From NCBI GenBank assembly GCA_013153765.1, contig JAADDT010000024.1, forward strand, positions 1 through 12,377: a stretch of DNA of 12,377 bases, written 5' to 3'. This DNA comes from Aquificota bacterium. GTDB lineage: Bacteria > Aquificota > Aquificia > Aquificales > Hydrogenothermaceae. The position numbers and the translations under genes were made by a program. Within the stretch, counting starts at the first letter, position 1. The number at the start of each line of letters is the position of its first letter. Under the pieces are notes generated by a model that saw only the letters and a list, made by a program, of their open reading frames with translations, was not told where the DNA came from and ran no database searches. Positions 5,295 to 12,377 of the stretch are shown one piece after another.

Positions 5295-6311
5295 ATGAAA
5301 ATTCTTTACAGGTATTTAAGCGTAAATCTTGTTAAGTACTTTCTCGTGCTGATTGGGTTCTTCTCAATCGTTATAGTGTCCTCCCAGCTTTTACACCTGC
5401 CTTCCATCCTTTACCACACCGGCTTTATAAAGTTCCTGCAGATACTATTTTTCGTAAACCTGTCCTTTTTTAAATACCAGCTATTTTTCGGCGTTCTCAT
5501 ATCCTCCCTGCTTATCGGCTACAGCCTGAGGGAAAACAGGGAGATTTACGCAATTTACTCGGCAGGGATAAGCAAGGGACAGCTGATAAAACCGGTCTTT
5601 ACAGTCTCGTTGCTTTTTACGGTGGTGGCTTTACTAACAAGCCTTTTCCTCGTTCCGTACGCAAACAGGGAGAGAGCCCAGTTTATTACGATAAACGTGA
5701 AAAAACACGTGCTTGATGCGATAGTTGAAAAAAACTTTATGAAGCTTTCGGAGGATATTACCATTTACGTGCAGGGAAAAAAGGAAAACGAGATGGAAAA
5801 GATATTCATATTCCAGAAGGACAAAGGCATAACCATTACAGCCGAAAAATCCCTTTTTTCAAACAACAGGCTTTTACTCCAGAACGGGTACATACAGATA
5901 CCTTCACAGGAAGGCTTTAACCTGCTGAAGTTTGACAAGTACAGGTTTATCCTTGACATAAAGTACATAAAAAAGTACGAGTTTGAGGACTTGGACAACC
6001 GGACGCTCCTTGAGATGGTTAAGAGCTCAAAGAAAAACAGGGACAAAGCTTTAGCCGTGCTGTCAGAAAGGGTGGTTTTTGCCGTTCCCTTCCTGTTTTT
6101 AGGCGTGTTAGGTTTTAGTTTAGGTCTGCAGGTGCAGAAAAGCAGGGAGTTTGTTATAGGTCTGGCTGTTATCCTATCCATCGTTTACATGGTTATGAAC
6201 ACTTACCTTTTAAAGCTACTGCAAAAAGGCAGTATTAATCCTGTGGTTTACGCCGTTGCCGTTCTGGTTTATTTTGGATTTACAACCTATTACTTTTACA
6301 GGAAGGAGTGA
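5295..6311 (+). CDS. lptF: LPS export permease, LptF/LptG (YjgP/YjgQ) family
   Basis: Integral inner-membrane subunit of the LptB2FG transporter, which extracts LPS and passes it to the LptC-LptA bridge. The 338 residues have the family layout: membrane helices near 10-30, 62-76 and 100-122, a periplasmic beta-jellyroll domain of about 140 residues, then three helices near 262-282, 285-305 and 316-335. The signature after the second helix, RENREIYAIYSAGISKGQLIKPV, is the conserved cytoplasmic coupling loop that contacts LptB; it is shown here only as overlapping parts, RENREIYAIYSAGI and SAGISKGQLIKPV. Distinguishing LptF from LptG by eye is unreliable. No second permease gene is adjacent, although the two are often paired. 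The stop codon abuts the aroA stop (TGATCA). The ATG at 5295 has no visible ribosome site. Confidence 0.88.
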   Translation: MKILYRYLSVNLVKYFLVLIGFFSIVIVSSQLLHLPSILYHTGFIKFLQILFFVNLSFFKYQLFFGVLISSLLIGYSLRENREIYAIYSAGISKGQLIKPVFTVSLLFTVVALLTSLFLVPYANRERAQFITINVKKHVLDAIVEKNFMKLSEDITIYVQGKKENEMEKIFIFQKDKGITITAEKSLFSNNRLLLQNGYIQIPSQEGFNLLKFDKYRFILDIKYIKKYEFEDLDNRTLLEMVKSSKKNRDKALAVLSERVVFAVPFLFLGVLGFSLGLQVQKSREFVIGLAVILSIVYMVMNTYLLKLLQKGSINPVVYAVAVLVYFGFTTYYFYRKE

Positions 6312-7613
6312 TCACTTTTCTATTACGGACTGGAGGTGTTCGTAAAACTCCGGATAGGATATGTAAGCACAGTCCGCATCTTTTATCTTTATGCCCTCTT
6401 CAGAGATAAGACCTAAAATGCTGAAAGCCATCGCTATACGGTGGTCCTTGTAGCTGTCAACCACGCCACCTTTTATTTTGGTTTTGCCCCTTATTATCAT
6501 ACCGTCCTCAAGCTCCTCAACGTCAGCCCCGACCTTTTTCAGGTTTTCCACCACAGCCCTTATCCTGTCGCTTTCCTTAACTCTAAGCTCTGAAGCTCCC
6601 CTTATTACCGTTTCACCTTCCGCCTGTGTTGCAACCACCGCCAGTATAGGAATTTCGTCCACCATAGAAGGCACCTCTTCCGGTAGCACCTGAACGCCCT
6701 TCAGGTCTGGACTGTATTTTACAAACAGGTCAGCCACAGGCTCACCGGCTTCCTCCCTCAGGTTAAGATACCGGACTTCAGCCCCCATCTCCTTCAGCTT
6801 ACGGAAAAAACCGTCCCTCGTAGGGTTTACCAGCACGTCCCTCAGCAGTATTTCCGAGTCAGGGACTATTGCAGAGCCGCCTGCAAAGAAGGAAGCCGAT
6901 GACGGGTCTGCCGGCACGTCTATCTCAACAGGGTTCAGCCTTTCGGTTCTCCTTACCTTCACCGTGTACAAATCCCCCTCCTCAACGGTGATGTTAGCTC
7001 CCATAGACGCAAGGAGGTTTTCCGTGTGGTTCCTTGATTTTACAGGCTCCTCAACGACAGTTTCCCCTTCGCTTACCAGACCTGCCAGCAGTAATGCGGA
7101 CTTTACCTGTGCACTTGCCTTTTTGTTGAAAAACCTTATTCCCTTTAAAGGTTTTCCCCTTACGGAAAGTGGCAGTAGCTCTCCGCCAGCCCTACCGTCT
7201 ATCTGACCGCCCATCTCCCTTAACGGCTGTACAACCCTTTTCATAGGTCTTTTTCTAAGGCTTTCATCACCGGTAAGGACTGCAAACAGACCTTCTATAC
7301 CTGCAAGCACTCCCACCGTAAGTCTGGTTGTGGTGCCGGAGTTTCCCATATCAAGCACGTCGTCAGGCTCTTTCAGTCTGCCCACTCCCAGCCCGTAAAC
7401 CTTCATAACCTCCCCAACCTCTTCAATCCTTACGCCCAGCTTCCTGTAAACGCTTACCGTCGTAAGTGTGTCCCCTGCCTTCAGGAAGTTTTTAACGGTG
7501 CTGACACCTTCCGCAAGGGAAGGGATTATTACAGACCTGTGTGATATGGACTTGTCAGAAGGAACTCTCAGCTCTCCCTTTATTCTCCCGACCCTGTGTA
7601 TCTCCTTTTCCAT
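6312..7613 (-). CDS. aroA: 3-phosphoshikimate 1-carboxyvinyltransferase (EPSP synthase)
   Basis: Sixth enzyme of the shikimate pathway; joins phosphoenolpyruvate to shikimate 3-phosphate. The 433-residue length is normal. Substrate residues are in place: PSDKSISHR (Lys21, Ser22, Arg26), DMGNSGTTTR (88-97), GDESLRKRPM (115-124), SAQVK (167-171), Asp319 and Glu320 in VDEIP, RVKESDR (344-350) and KDHRIAMAF (389-397). SAQVK and LRKRPM are the forms typical of class II enzymes, whereas class I enzymes such as E. coli AroA have SSQ and ERPM. Gly93 stands where the tolerant CP4 enzyme has Ala100, so glyphosate tolerance cannot be presumed. The ATG directly follows the TAA of the ATPase gene with zero gap, and its GGAGG ribosome site lies in that gene's last codons. 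It ends the hemA-led run. Confidence 0.95.
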   Translation of the reverse strand: MEKEIHRVGRIKGELRVPSDKSISHRSVIIPSLAEGVSTVKNFLKAGDTLTTVSVYRKLGVRIEEVGEVMKVYGLGVGRLKEPDDVLDMGNSGTTTRLTVGVLAGIEGLFAVLTGDESLRKRPMKRVVQPLREMGGQIDGRAGGELLPLSVRGKPLKGIRFFNKKASAQVKSALLLAGLVSEGETVVEEPVKSRNHTENLLASMGANITVEEGDLYTVKVRRTERLNPVEIDVPADPSSASFFAGGSAIVPDSEILLRDVLVNPTRDGFFRKLKEMGAEVRYLNLREEAGEPVADLFVKYSPDLKGVQVLPEEVPSMVDEIPILAVVATQAEGETVIRGASELRVKESDRIRAVVENLKKVGADVEELEDGMIIRGKTKIKGGVVDSYKDHRIAMAFSILGLISEEGIKIKDADCAYISYPEFYEHLQSVIEK

Positions 7614-8534
7614 TTATCCTCCGGCAAGAAAAAGCTTGTAAACTAAATACATAATACCGATTAAGTTAGCGGTTATCAACGCGTAAATTATCAGCCTGCT
7701 TCTGGAAAAACCGTCCTTAACGTCCCCAATCTCCGGATTAAGTGTCTCCTTTGCCGCATCAACGTTTTCCGGTTTGATAACGAACGAGCCTGTCATAAAT
7801 GCGGACATCAGGGAGCGGGAGGCAAGGACATTTATCAGTCTGGGAATACCTTTGGAGTATTTATAAATCCTTTTTATAGCCTTATCGGTGAACCTTATGT
7901 TTCCCCTGCCTGCCACCGCAAGCCTGTGGTATATGTACCGGAAGGTCTCCTCCTCCGTAAGAGGAAGGAGTTTTATTTTGTTTGTTATCCTCTGGTTCAA
8001 CTGCCTAAGCTGTGGAGACTTTAGCTTTTCGTCCAGCTCAGGCTGTCCCAGTAGTATTATCTGAACGAGCTTTTCGTCAGGTGTTTCAAGGTTTGAAAGT
8101 AGCCTTAACTCCTCAAGCGTTTCAATGGGAAGGTTCTGTGCCTCATCAACGATTATAAGGACTTTCTTACCTTCAGCCACCTTTTGCTCAAGGAACTCCC
8201 TGAACTTTTTCAGAAGGTCGTGCTTCGTGTCCGCTTTAACCTGTATTCCCAAGTCGTCCAGAACGACTTTCAGGAACTCTTCGGGAGAAAGCTTCGGCGT
8301 AAGGATAAGTGCGTATATGATGTCGTCTGAAAGGGAGCTTATAAACTTCCTTATTACGGTCGTTTTTCCCGTTCCCGGCTCCCCAACAATAACCGCAAAA
8401 CCTTCCCCGTGTTTAACCACGTAGCGGAGAAGGTTGTCCGCAATACGGTGCGTTTTTGAAGGGTAAAAGTACTTGTAGTCCGGCGTTATTTTAAACGGGT
8501 CTTCCTTCAGACCGAAAAATTCCAAGTACGTCAT
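7614..8534 (-). CDS. ExeA/GspA-like AAA+ ATPase with C-terminal membrane anchor
   Basis: A 306-residue P-loop ATPase of the GspA/ExeA/MshM group. It opens with YLEFFGLKEDPFKITPD and a YFYPSKTHR segment, both characteristic. Walker A is GEPGTGKTT (51-59); Walker B is VLIIVDEAQNL (125-135) with Asp130 and Glu131; LLGQPEL (161-167) is the sensor-1 region and LNQRI and GIPRLINVLA (229-238) complete the group's signature. Residues about 281-303 form one membrane helix near the C-terminus. ExeA of type II secretion continues after that helix into a peptidoglycan-binding domain; here the protein stops, so it resembles MshM or exosortase-locus ATPases. Its ATG overlaps the lptA stop by 4 nt (ATGA) and its stop touches aroA. 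Context suggests an envelope role, but no secretin, pilus or exosortase gene is present, so the partner is unknown. Confidence 0.85.
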   Translation of the reverse strand: MTYLEFFGLKEDPFKITPDYKYFYPSKTHRIADNLLRYVVKHGEGFAVIVGEPGTGKTTVIRKFISSLSDDIIYALILTPKLSPEEFLKVVLDDLGIQVKADTKHDLLKKFREFLEQKVAEGKKVLIIVDEAQNLPIETLEELRLLSNLETPDEKLVQIILLGQPELDEKLKSPQLRQLNQRITNKIKLLPLTEEETFRYIYHRLAVAGRGNIRFTDKAIKRIYKYSKGIPRLINVLASRSLMSAFMTGSFVIKPENVDAAKETLNPEIGDVKDGFSRSRLIIYALITANLIGIMYLVYKLFLAGG

Positions 8535-9016
8535 CTGTTATTACCTTTCTTTTCCTTTTCTTCAGGGAAGAATATTGTCCTGACTCTCCTTTTCTTTCCT
8601 ACAACCTCAGCCTTTTCCGTGTCTATGTAGTATATTATTTCGTCCCCTTCTATGATGTTGTTGTCCTGCTCAAGCCTTGCGTTTCCTATAAGGACTATGT
8701 AGTTTTTGTCCTTGTAGTACTCTGCCCTGTCGCTTCTGCCTTTCCTGTTTCCTTTGGTAAACCTTACGTTTCCTATTGCCACTATCTTTTTAATGTCGCC
8801 GTTTTCGTCAAGGTATATTTTCAAAACGTCAGAACGGAGGACAAAATCCCCCTTTTTCACAACCACGTTTCCCTTATACAGGATAAAGCCGTCCTTTTTG
8901 CTGTACTCCAGCGTGTCAGCCTCTATCACTATCGGCTTGTTTTCGTCAGCCCCGCCGTTTACAGCCCCAAAAGAAAGGCTGAAAAACAGAAGGAAGGCTA
9001 CCAAAACTGCAGACAT
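8531..9016 (-). CDS. lptA: Periplasmic LPS bridge protein LptA (OstA-like)
   Basis: Periplasmic protein whose stacked beta-jellyrolls carry LPS from LptC to the outer-membrane LptD. The 161-residue precursor starts with a hydrophobic signal peptide (about 1-18, SLSFGA before the likely cleavage site) that lacks the usual basic residue near the start. The mature part shows the OstA repeat rhythm: PIVIEADTLEYSKKDG, ILYKGNVVVKKGD, IVAIGNVRFTKGN, AEYYKDKNYIVLIGNARL, then IIEGDEIIYY. Sequence similarity in this family is low, so the call rests on this pattern plus the neighbouring lptC. GGGAG lies about 6 nt before the ATG, which sits 1 nt after the lptC stop. Downstream, where lptB often follows, there is an ExeA-like ATPase instead. 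Confidence 0.87.
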   Translation of the reverse strand: MSAVLVAFLLFFSLSFGAVNGGADENKPIVIEADTLEYSKKDGFILYKGNVVVKKGDFVLRSDVLKIYLDENGDIKKIVAIGNVRFTKGNRKGRSDRAEYYKDKNYIVLIGNARLEQDNNIIEGDEIIYYIDTEKAEVVGKKRRVRTIFFPEEKEKKGNNR

Positions 9017-9017
9017 A

Positions 9018-9530
9018 CTAATCTCCCTTATAAACCGTTTTTACATTTTCAAGCTTCAGGCTTTCCTCAGCCACATCTATAAATATGTTTTCACCTACGG
9101 TTTCCATCTTGCCGGAATACAGCTTTACGGAAGTGCTGTTAAAAGCCCTTTTTTCCTTCACAAGCATACGCAGGTATTCTGTCTCAAGGATAAGCTTTTT
9201 TGTTATTATTTTAACATTATCCTTCAAGTCCAGAATGTCCTCCTCCTTCCTGTAAAGCCCTTCCTTTGAGCGGATGTAAAGCTTTTCATCACCTTTTAAA
9301 TACTCCAGATCAAACCTTTCTATAAAGTATCCGTCCCCCCTGTCAACGAGCCTTTTGCCCCTCAAAACGTACCTGTCCCCGTTTATTCCGGCAAGGACGA
9401 ACTTCTCTATCTCCCCCTGCGTGTATCTAAGTGATTTTAGCTCAACGCCTTCAAAAATACGGGATATCTGGTTGAAAAGCACCGCAAGAAGGAAAAAAAC
9501 AGCCGTGTAAAACAGTACCTTACTTTTCAC
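9018..9530 (-). CDS. lptC: LPS export protein LptC (YrbK family)
   Basis: Inner-membrane-anchored protein that receives LPS from LptB2FG and hands it to LptA. The 170 residues show a single N-terminal anchor (about 5-22, [15 protein letters not shown]) and a periplasmic beta-jellyroll. The family hallmark is the segment [21 protein letters not shown], seen here as [13 protein letters not shown] (about 89-101) followed by NVKI. The protein is short and divergent, as is usual for LptC outside Proteobacteria; lptA next to it strengthens the call. The start is GTG at 9528-9530, inside the last codons of hemA, giving an 11-nt overlap; AAGGGAAG lies just upstream, within hemA. The fragment KSKVLFY after the start gives the positive charge expected before an anchor. 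Translational coupling to hemA is likely. Confidence 0.82.
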   Translation of the reverse strand: MKSKVLFYTAVFFLLAVLFNQISRIFEGVELKSLRYTQGEIEKFVLAGINGDRYVLRGKRLVDRGDGYFIERFDLEYLKGDEKLYIRSKEGLYRKEEDILDLKDNVKIITKKLILETEYLRMLVKEKRAFNSTSVKLYSGKMETVGENIFIDVAEESLKLENVKTVYKGD

Positions 9531-10842
9531 CTTCCCTTGCCTTCTTTGACCTACCGGCGGAAGCCCTTTTTCTCAATTCCCATTTAGGGCTGAACATCTC
9601 CTCAAATATTTCCACGTAAAACTCGCTGTTTTCCTTTGTAGCCCTGTCCTTTATGTACATCGTAGGTCTGTGGAGTATTTTGTTTATGATTGAACGGACG
9701 GCAAGGTCTATGTTTTCCCTTTCCTTTTCGTTCAGGTAAGGCATGGAGTTAAACAGCCTTTCTAACTGCTTTTCCCTTATTTCGTCTGCAAAATTCCTTA
9801 CCATGGCTATCGCCGGATTGACCTCAAGCTGTTTTAACCACCTTTCAAACTTGGAGGCTTCCTCGTCAACCAGTATTTTTGCCGTTTCTGCCGCTATCTT
9901 CCTTTCCTGAAGGTTCCTGTCAACCACCATCTTCAGGTCGTCAATGTTGTAAAGGAAAACGTTTTCAAGCTCGTTAACGTCGTCAGCCACGTTTCTCGGC
10001 ACCGATATGTCTATGATAAAGACAGGTTTGCCCTGCCTCAGTTTTTCCACTTCCTTAAAGTGTTCTTTCCTCAGTATCGGCTCTTTTGCTCCTGTTGAGA
10101 CGATTATTATGTCCGCCTCAGGCAGGAACTCAAACAGCTTGTTGAACCGTATTGCCGAGCCTCCAAACTCGTCCGCAAGCTGGACTGCCTTCTCAAAAGT
10201 CCTGTTTGAGACGAAGATGTGCCTAACGCCGGCGGAAGCCAGATGTCTTGCCGCAAGCTCCGCCATCTCCCCTGCCCCCAGCAGGAGGACGTTTTTGTCC
10301 GACAGGTCGCCGAATATTTTTTTTGCAAGCTCTATTGCCGCATAGCTTATTGATACTGCCCTTCTGCTTATGCCCGTTGAAGTCCTTATCTTTTTTGAGA
10401 CGTTCATCGCCTTGTCAAAAAGGCGTGTTAGTATGTGTTTTACCGTCTTGTGCTCCCTTGCCTTGGTGAAGGAGTCCTTGAACTGGCATACTATCTGTGG
10501 CTCTCCAATAACCATAGAATCAAGGCTTGACGAGACGTGGAACACGTGTTTTATCGCTTCCCTGCCGGTGTATAAAAACATATACTTTTTCAGCTCTTCA
10601 ACCTTCAGACCTGAATAGGAGGAAAGTACTCTCAACACGGAGGAAAAAGCCTCCTCCGGATTGTCCGAAACGCCGTATATTTCAACTCTGTTGCAGGTGG
10701 AAAGGATACAGCTTTCAAAGATTGAGGGAATTTGGTTCAGCTTTTCAAGTATTTCCTGAAAGCTGTCTTCAGGTATTGCCAGCTTTTCCCTTATCTCTAC
10801 CGGTGCTGTCTTGTAGTTTAAGCCCGTGGCGAAAATTTCCAT
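9520..10842 (-). CDS. hemA: Glutamyl-tRNA reductase
   Basis: Reduces the glutamyl group of Glu-tRNA to glutamate 1-semialdehyde with NADPH, the first step of C5-pathway haem synthesis. The 440 residues hold three domains in order. The catalytic domain has [15 protein letters not shown] (7-21) and [10 protein letters not shown] (47-56) with the nucleophile Cys50, then [11 protein letters not shown] (107-117). The NADPH-binding Rossmann domain has [17 protein letters not shown] (185-201) and VSNRT (211-215). A long C-terminal helical dimerisation domain follows ([22 protein letters not shown] near the start of it, seen as [14 protein letters not shown]). The ATG at 10840-10842 is preceded by GAGGG. 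It heads a - strand run through lptC, lptA, the ATPase and aroA, rather than being beside hemC or hemD. Confidence 0.96.
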   Translation of the reverse strand: MEIFATGLNYKTAPVEIREKLAIPEDSFQEILEKLNQIPSIFESCILSTCNRVEIYGVSDNPEEAFSSVLRVLSSYSGLKVEELKKYMFLYTGREAIKHVFHVSSSLDSMVIGEPQIVCQFKDSFTKAREHKTVKHILTRLFDKAMNVSKKIRTSTGISRRAVSISYAAIELAKKIFGDLSDKNVLLLGAGEMAELAARHLASAGVRHIFVSNRTFEKAVQLADEFGGSAIRFNKLFEFLPEADIIIVSTGAKEPILRKEHFKEVEKLRQGKPVFIIDISVPRNVADDVNELENVFLYNIDDLKMVVDRNLQERKIAAETAKILVDEEASKFERWLKQLEVNPAIAMVRNFADEIREKQLERLFNSMPYLNEKERENIDLAVRSIINKILHRPTMYIKDRATKENSEFYVEIFEEMFSPKWELRKRASAGRSKKAREGEK

Positions 10843-10868
10843 AAATCCCTCTGTCCCGTTTATAAAAT

Positions 10869-10880
10869 ATTATATATAAT
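10869..10880. promoter_or_regulatory. Palindromic back-to-back -10 elements between hemA and leuT
   Basis: The 82-bp divergent spacer 10843-10924 contains the perfect 12-bp palindrome ATTATATATAAT. It supplies a consensus TATAAT on the + strand (10875-10880) and another on the - strand (10869-10874). The - strand copy ends 26 nt before the hemA ATG and has TTTAGG (3/6 to the -35 consensus) 17 bp upstream. The + copy ends 44 nt before the leuT ATG and has no clear -35. This looks like a bidirectional promoter core. Confidence 0.5.
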
Positions 10881-10924
10881 ATGAATTTATCCCTAAAGCA
10901 ACAAAAACAAAACGAAGAGGAAAG

Positions 10925-12377
10925 ATGTTTAAAAGGGAAACGTGGAGTAGCAGGATAGGTCTCATACTTGCCGTGGCGGGAAACGCCATAGGTCTCGGTA
11001 ATTTCTTAAGGTTTCCGGTACAGGCGGCTGACAACGGCGGCGGTGCCTTTATGATACCTTACATGATATCACTGATACTGCTGGGAATACCTTTACTGTG
11101 GATAGAATGGGCACTTGGAAGGTTCGGCGGTGCTAAGGGACACGGAACGGCTGTGGCTGTTTTTGATTACCTGTGGAAAAATCCTATTGCAAAATACATA
11201 GGTTTTTTAGGCGTCCTTATTCCTCTTGCGGTTGTCGTTTACTACACGTACATAGAGTCCTGGACGCTCCTTTACAGCCTTTTCGGTCTTCTGGGAAAGC
11301 TCCCTTCAACTCCCATATCTGCCGCTGAGACGGAGGATTACCTGAAACCTTTCCAGCAGTTCTTGGCTGAAAAGATAGGTCTAAACAGCGGAGGGGTCAT
11401 ACTGAAGCCTGCGGTGGAAACATACCTGCTGTTTGTTATAACACTGCTGATCAACCTGTACATACTGTATAGAGGCGTAAGTGCAGGTATAGAGAAGGTG
11501 GCAAAGTTTGCAATGCCCCTTATTTTCATAATGGCAATAATACTGATGATCAGGGTTTTCACACTTACCTCACCTGACGGAAGGAACTTCCTTGACGGTC
11601 TGGGATTTTTGTGGAATCCGGACTTTTCAGCCCTTTTAAACTCTAAAGTCTGGCTTGCCGCCGCAGGTCAGGTGTTTTTCACCTTAAGCGTCGGCTTCGG
11701 TGCCATACTGACTTACGCATCTTACTTAAAGCCTAAAGACGACATAGCCCTTAACGGTCTGGCAGGTGCTTCCGTCAACGAGTTTGCCGAAATAATATTA
11801 GGCGGCTCCATAGCCATCACCGCTTCCGTCATATTCTTCGGCATACCTGCCACCAAAATAATAGCCAGTGAAGGTGCTTTCAACCTTGGGTTTATGGCTC
11901 TGCCTGCAATATTTGCAAACATACCTTACGGACAGTTTTTCAGCTTTTTATGGTTCCTTTTGCTTTTCTTTGCAGGTATTACCTCCTCAATAGCCCTTAC
12001 ACAGCCGGCAATCGCCTTTCTGGAAGACGAGATGGGATACAGCAGGCAGAAGGCGGTAGCCCTTATCGGCGGTTTTCTCTTCCTTTCAGCCCATATACCG
12101 ATTTTTATAAAAGGTGCGTTGGACGAGATAGACTTCTGGGTAGGAACGCTGGGACTGGTGCTGTTCGCCCTCCTTGAGGCTGTGGTTTTCTTCTGGATTT
12201 ACGACTCTAAAAAGGCCTGGGAGGAACTTACAAGGGACAACGACATTCAGATACCTTCCGTTTTTTACTACATAATGAAGTACGTGGCTCCCGGACTGCT
12301 GATAGTAATACTCCTTTCTTGGGCTTTTGAAAAACTGCCGGAAAAACTTTCAGCCACAGGTGCAGGCGTCTGGGCTG
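10925..12377 (+). CDS. leuT: LeuT-type sodium-coupled amino-acid symporter (NSS family), 3' end outside the window
   Basis: Neurotransmitter:sodium symporter family transporter that brings a small hydrophobic amino acid into the cell with sodium. The 484 visible residues match, from memory, the Aquifex LeuT pattern throughout, with a constant offset of -1. Helix 1 reads AGNAIGLGNFLRFP (18-31). Ligand positions are kept: Asn20, Ala21, Asn26, Val103, Tyr107, Phe252, Thr253, Ser255, Phe258, Asn285, Ala350, Thr353 and Ser354. The gates Arg29 and the Asp of LDEIDFW are present. Glu289 matches LeuT Glu290, the residue that makes transport chloride-independent. One pocket change is visible: Leu358 for Ile359. 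The ATG at 10925 has GAGG 4 nt upstream. About 35 residues are missing at the C-terminus. Alanine or leucine is the likely substrate by analogy. Confidence 0.95.
   Translation, partial: MFKRETWSSRIGLILAVAGNAIGLGNFLRFPVQAADNGGGAFMIPYMISLILLGIPLLWIEWALGRFGGAKGHGTAVAVFDYLWKNPIAKYIGFLGVLIPLAVVVYYTYIESWTLLYSLFGLLGKLPSTPISAAETEDYLKPFQQFLAEKIGLNSGGVILKPAVETYLLFVITLLINLYILYRGVSAGIEKVAKFAMPLIFIMAIILMIRVFTLTSPDGRNFLDGLGFLWNPDFSALLNSKVWLAAAGQVFFTLSVGFGAILTYASYLKPKDDIALNGLAGASVNEFAEIILGGSIAITASVIFFGIPATKIIASEGAFNLGFMALPAIFANIPYGQFFSFLWFLLLFFAGITSSIALTQPAIAFLEDEMGYSRQKAVALIGGFLFLSAHIPIFIKGALDEIDFWVGTLGLVLFALLEAVVFFWIYDSKKAWEELTRDNDIQIPSVFYYIMKYVAPGLLIVILLSWAFEKLPEKLSATGAGVWA

Noticed and set aside
5765..6181. 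138-codon open frame on the - strand within lptF
   Set aside because: Antisense shadow of lptF with low-complexity Ser/Phe/Lys composition and no motif.
8754..9269. 171-codon open frame on the + strand
   Set aside because: Lies antisense to lptA and lptC, both well supported; its translation shows no domain and looks like a shadow frame.
1..12377. CRISPR, tRNA, insertion sequence, phage, toxin-antitoxin or defence system
   Set aside because: No spaced repeats, tRNA-like folds, transposase motifs or terminal inverted repeats seen on either strand; nearly every base belongs to housekeeping or envelope genes with uniform codon use.

Overview
This is a compact stretch of ordinary-looking bacterial chromosome, most likely from a thermophilic member of the Aquificota. 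Three observations point there: heavy use of AGG/AGA for Arg and ATA for Ile; gene-dense packing with short leaders; and a sodium-coupled amino-acid symporter at the right end that follows, from memory, the Aquifex aeolicus LeuT sequence almost position by position, with every ligand residue offset by exactly one. LPS-transport and heptose genes show a diderm envelope. I cannot fix the family or genus. Functions were assigned by reading motifs; no database search was run.

Layout, left to right. (1) 1-135, the 3' end of a + strand gene, perhaps a c-type cytochrome, overlapping the 3' end of trmH (-, 115-765). (2) A divergent 58-bp spacer, then a 53-residue single-pass membrane protein (824-985), an unrecognised 163-residue protein (1034-1525) and gmhB (1527-2084), all +. 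(3) A VOC/glyoxalase-fold protein (-, 2081-2485) with a TTG start. (4) A + strand run leuC, ruvX, mltG, lptF (2595-6311) with gaps of 11, 4 and 21 nt. (5) A tightly overlapping - strand run, in transcription order hemA, lptC, lptA, ExeA-like ATPase, aroA (10842 down to 6312). (6) Divergent from hemA, a LeuT-type symporter (+, from 10925), cut by the window edge about 35 residues short.

The common theme is the envelope: GmhB makes an LPS-core heptose intermediate, MltG trims nascent peptidoglycan glycan strands, LptF, LptC and LptA belong to the LPS export bridge, and the ATPase is a membrane-anchored GspA/ExeA relative. These are mixed with housekeeping genes (tRNA methylation, rRNA processing, haem, shikimate and branched-chain or related biosynthesis), as is common in small thermophile genomes.

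I see no tRNA, rRNA, CRISPR array, insertion sequence, phage gene or clear Rho-independent terminator, and no gene-free stretch longer than about 110 bp. I did not find a novel multi-gene defence or metabolic system. The points most worth a second look are an ExeA-like ATPase sitting where an lptB gene often follows lptA, a likely leaderless lptF, a palindromic back-to-back -10 element between hemA and leuT, and two unrecognised small proteins.
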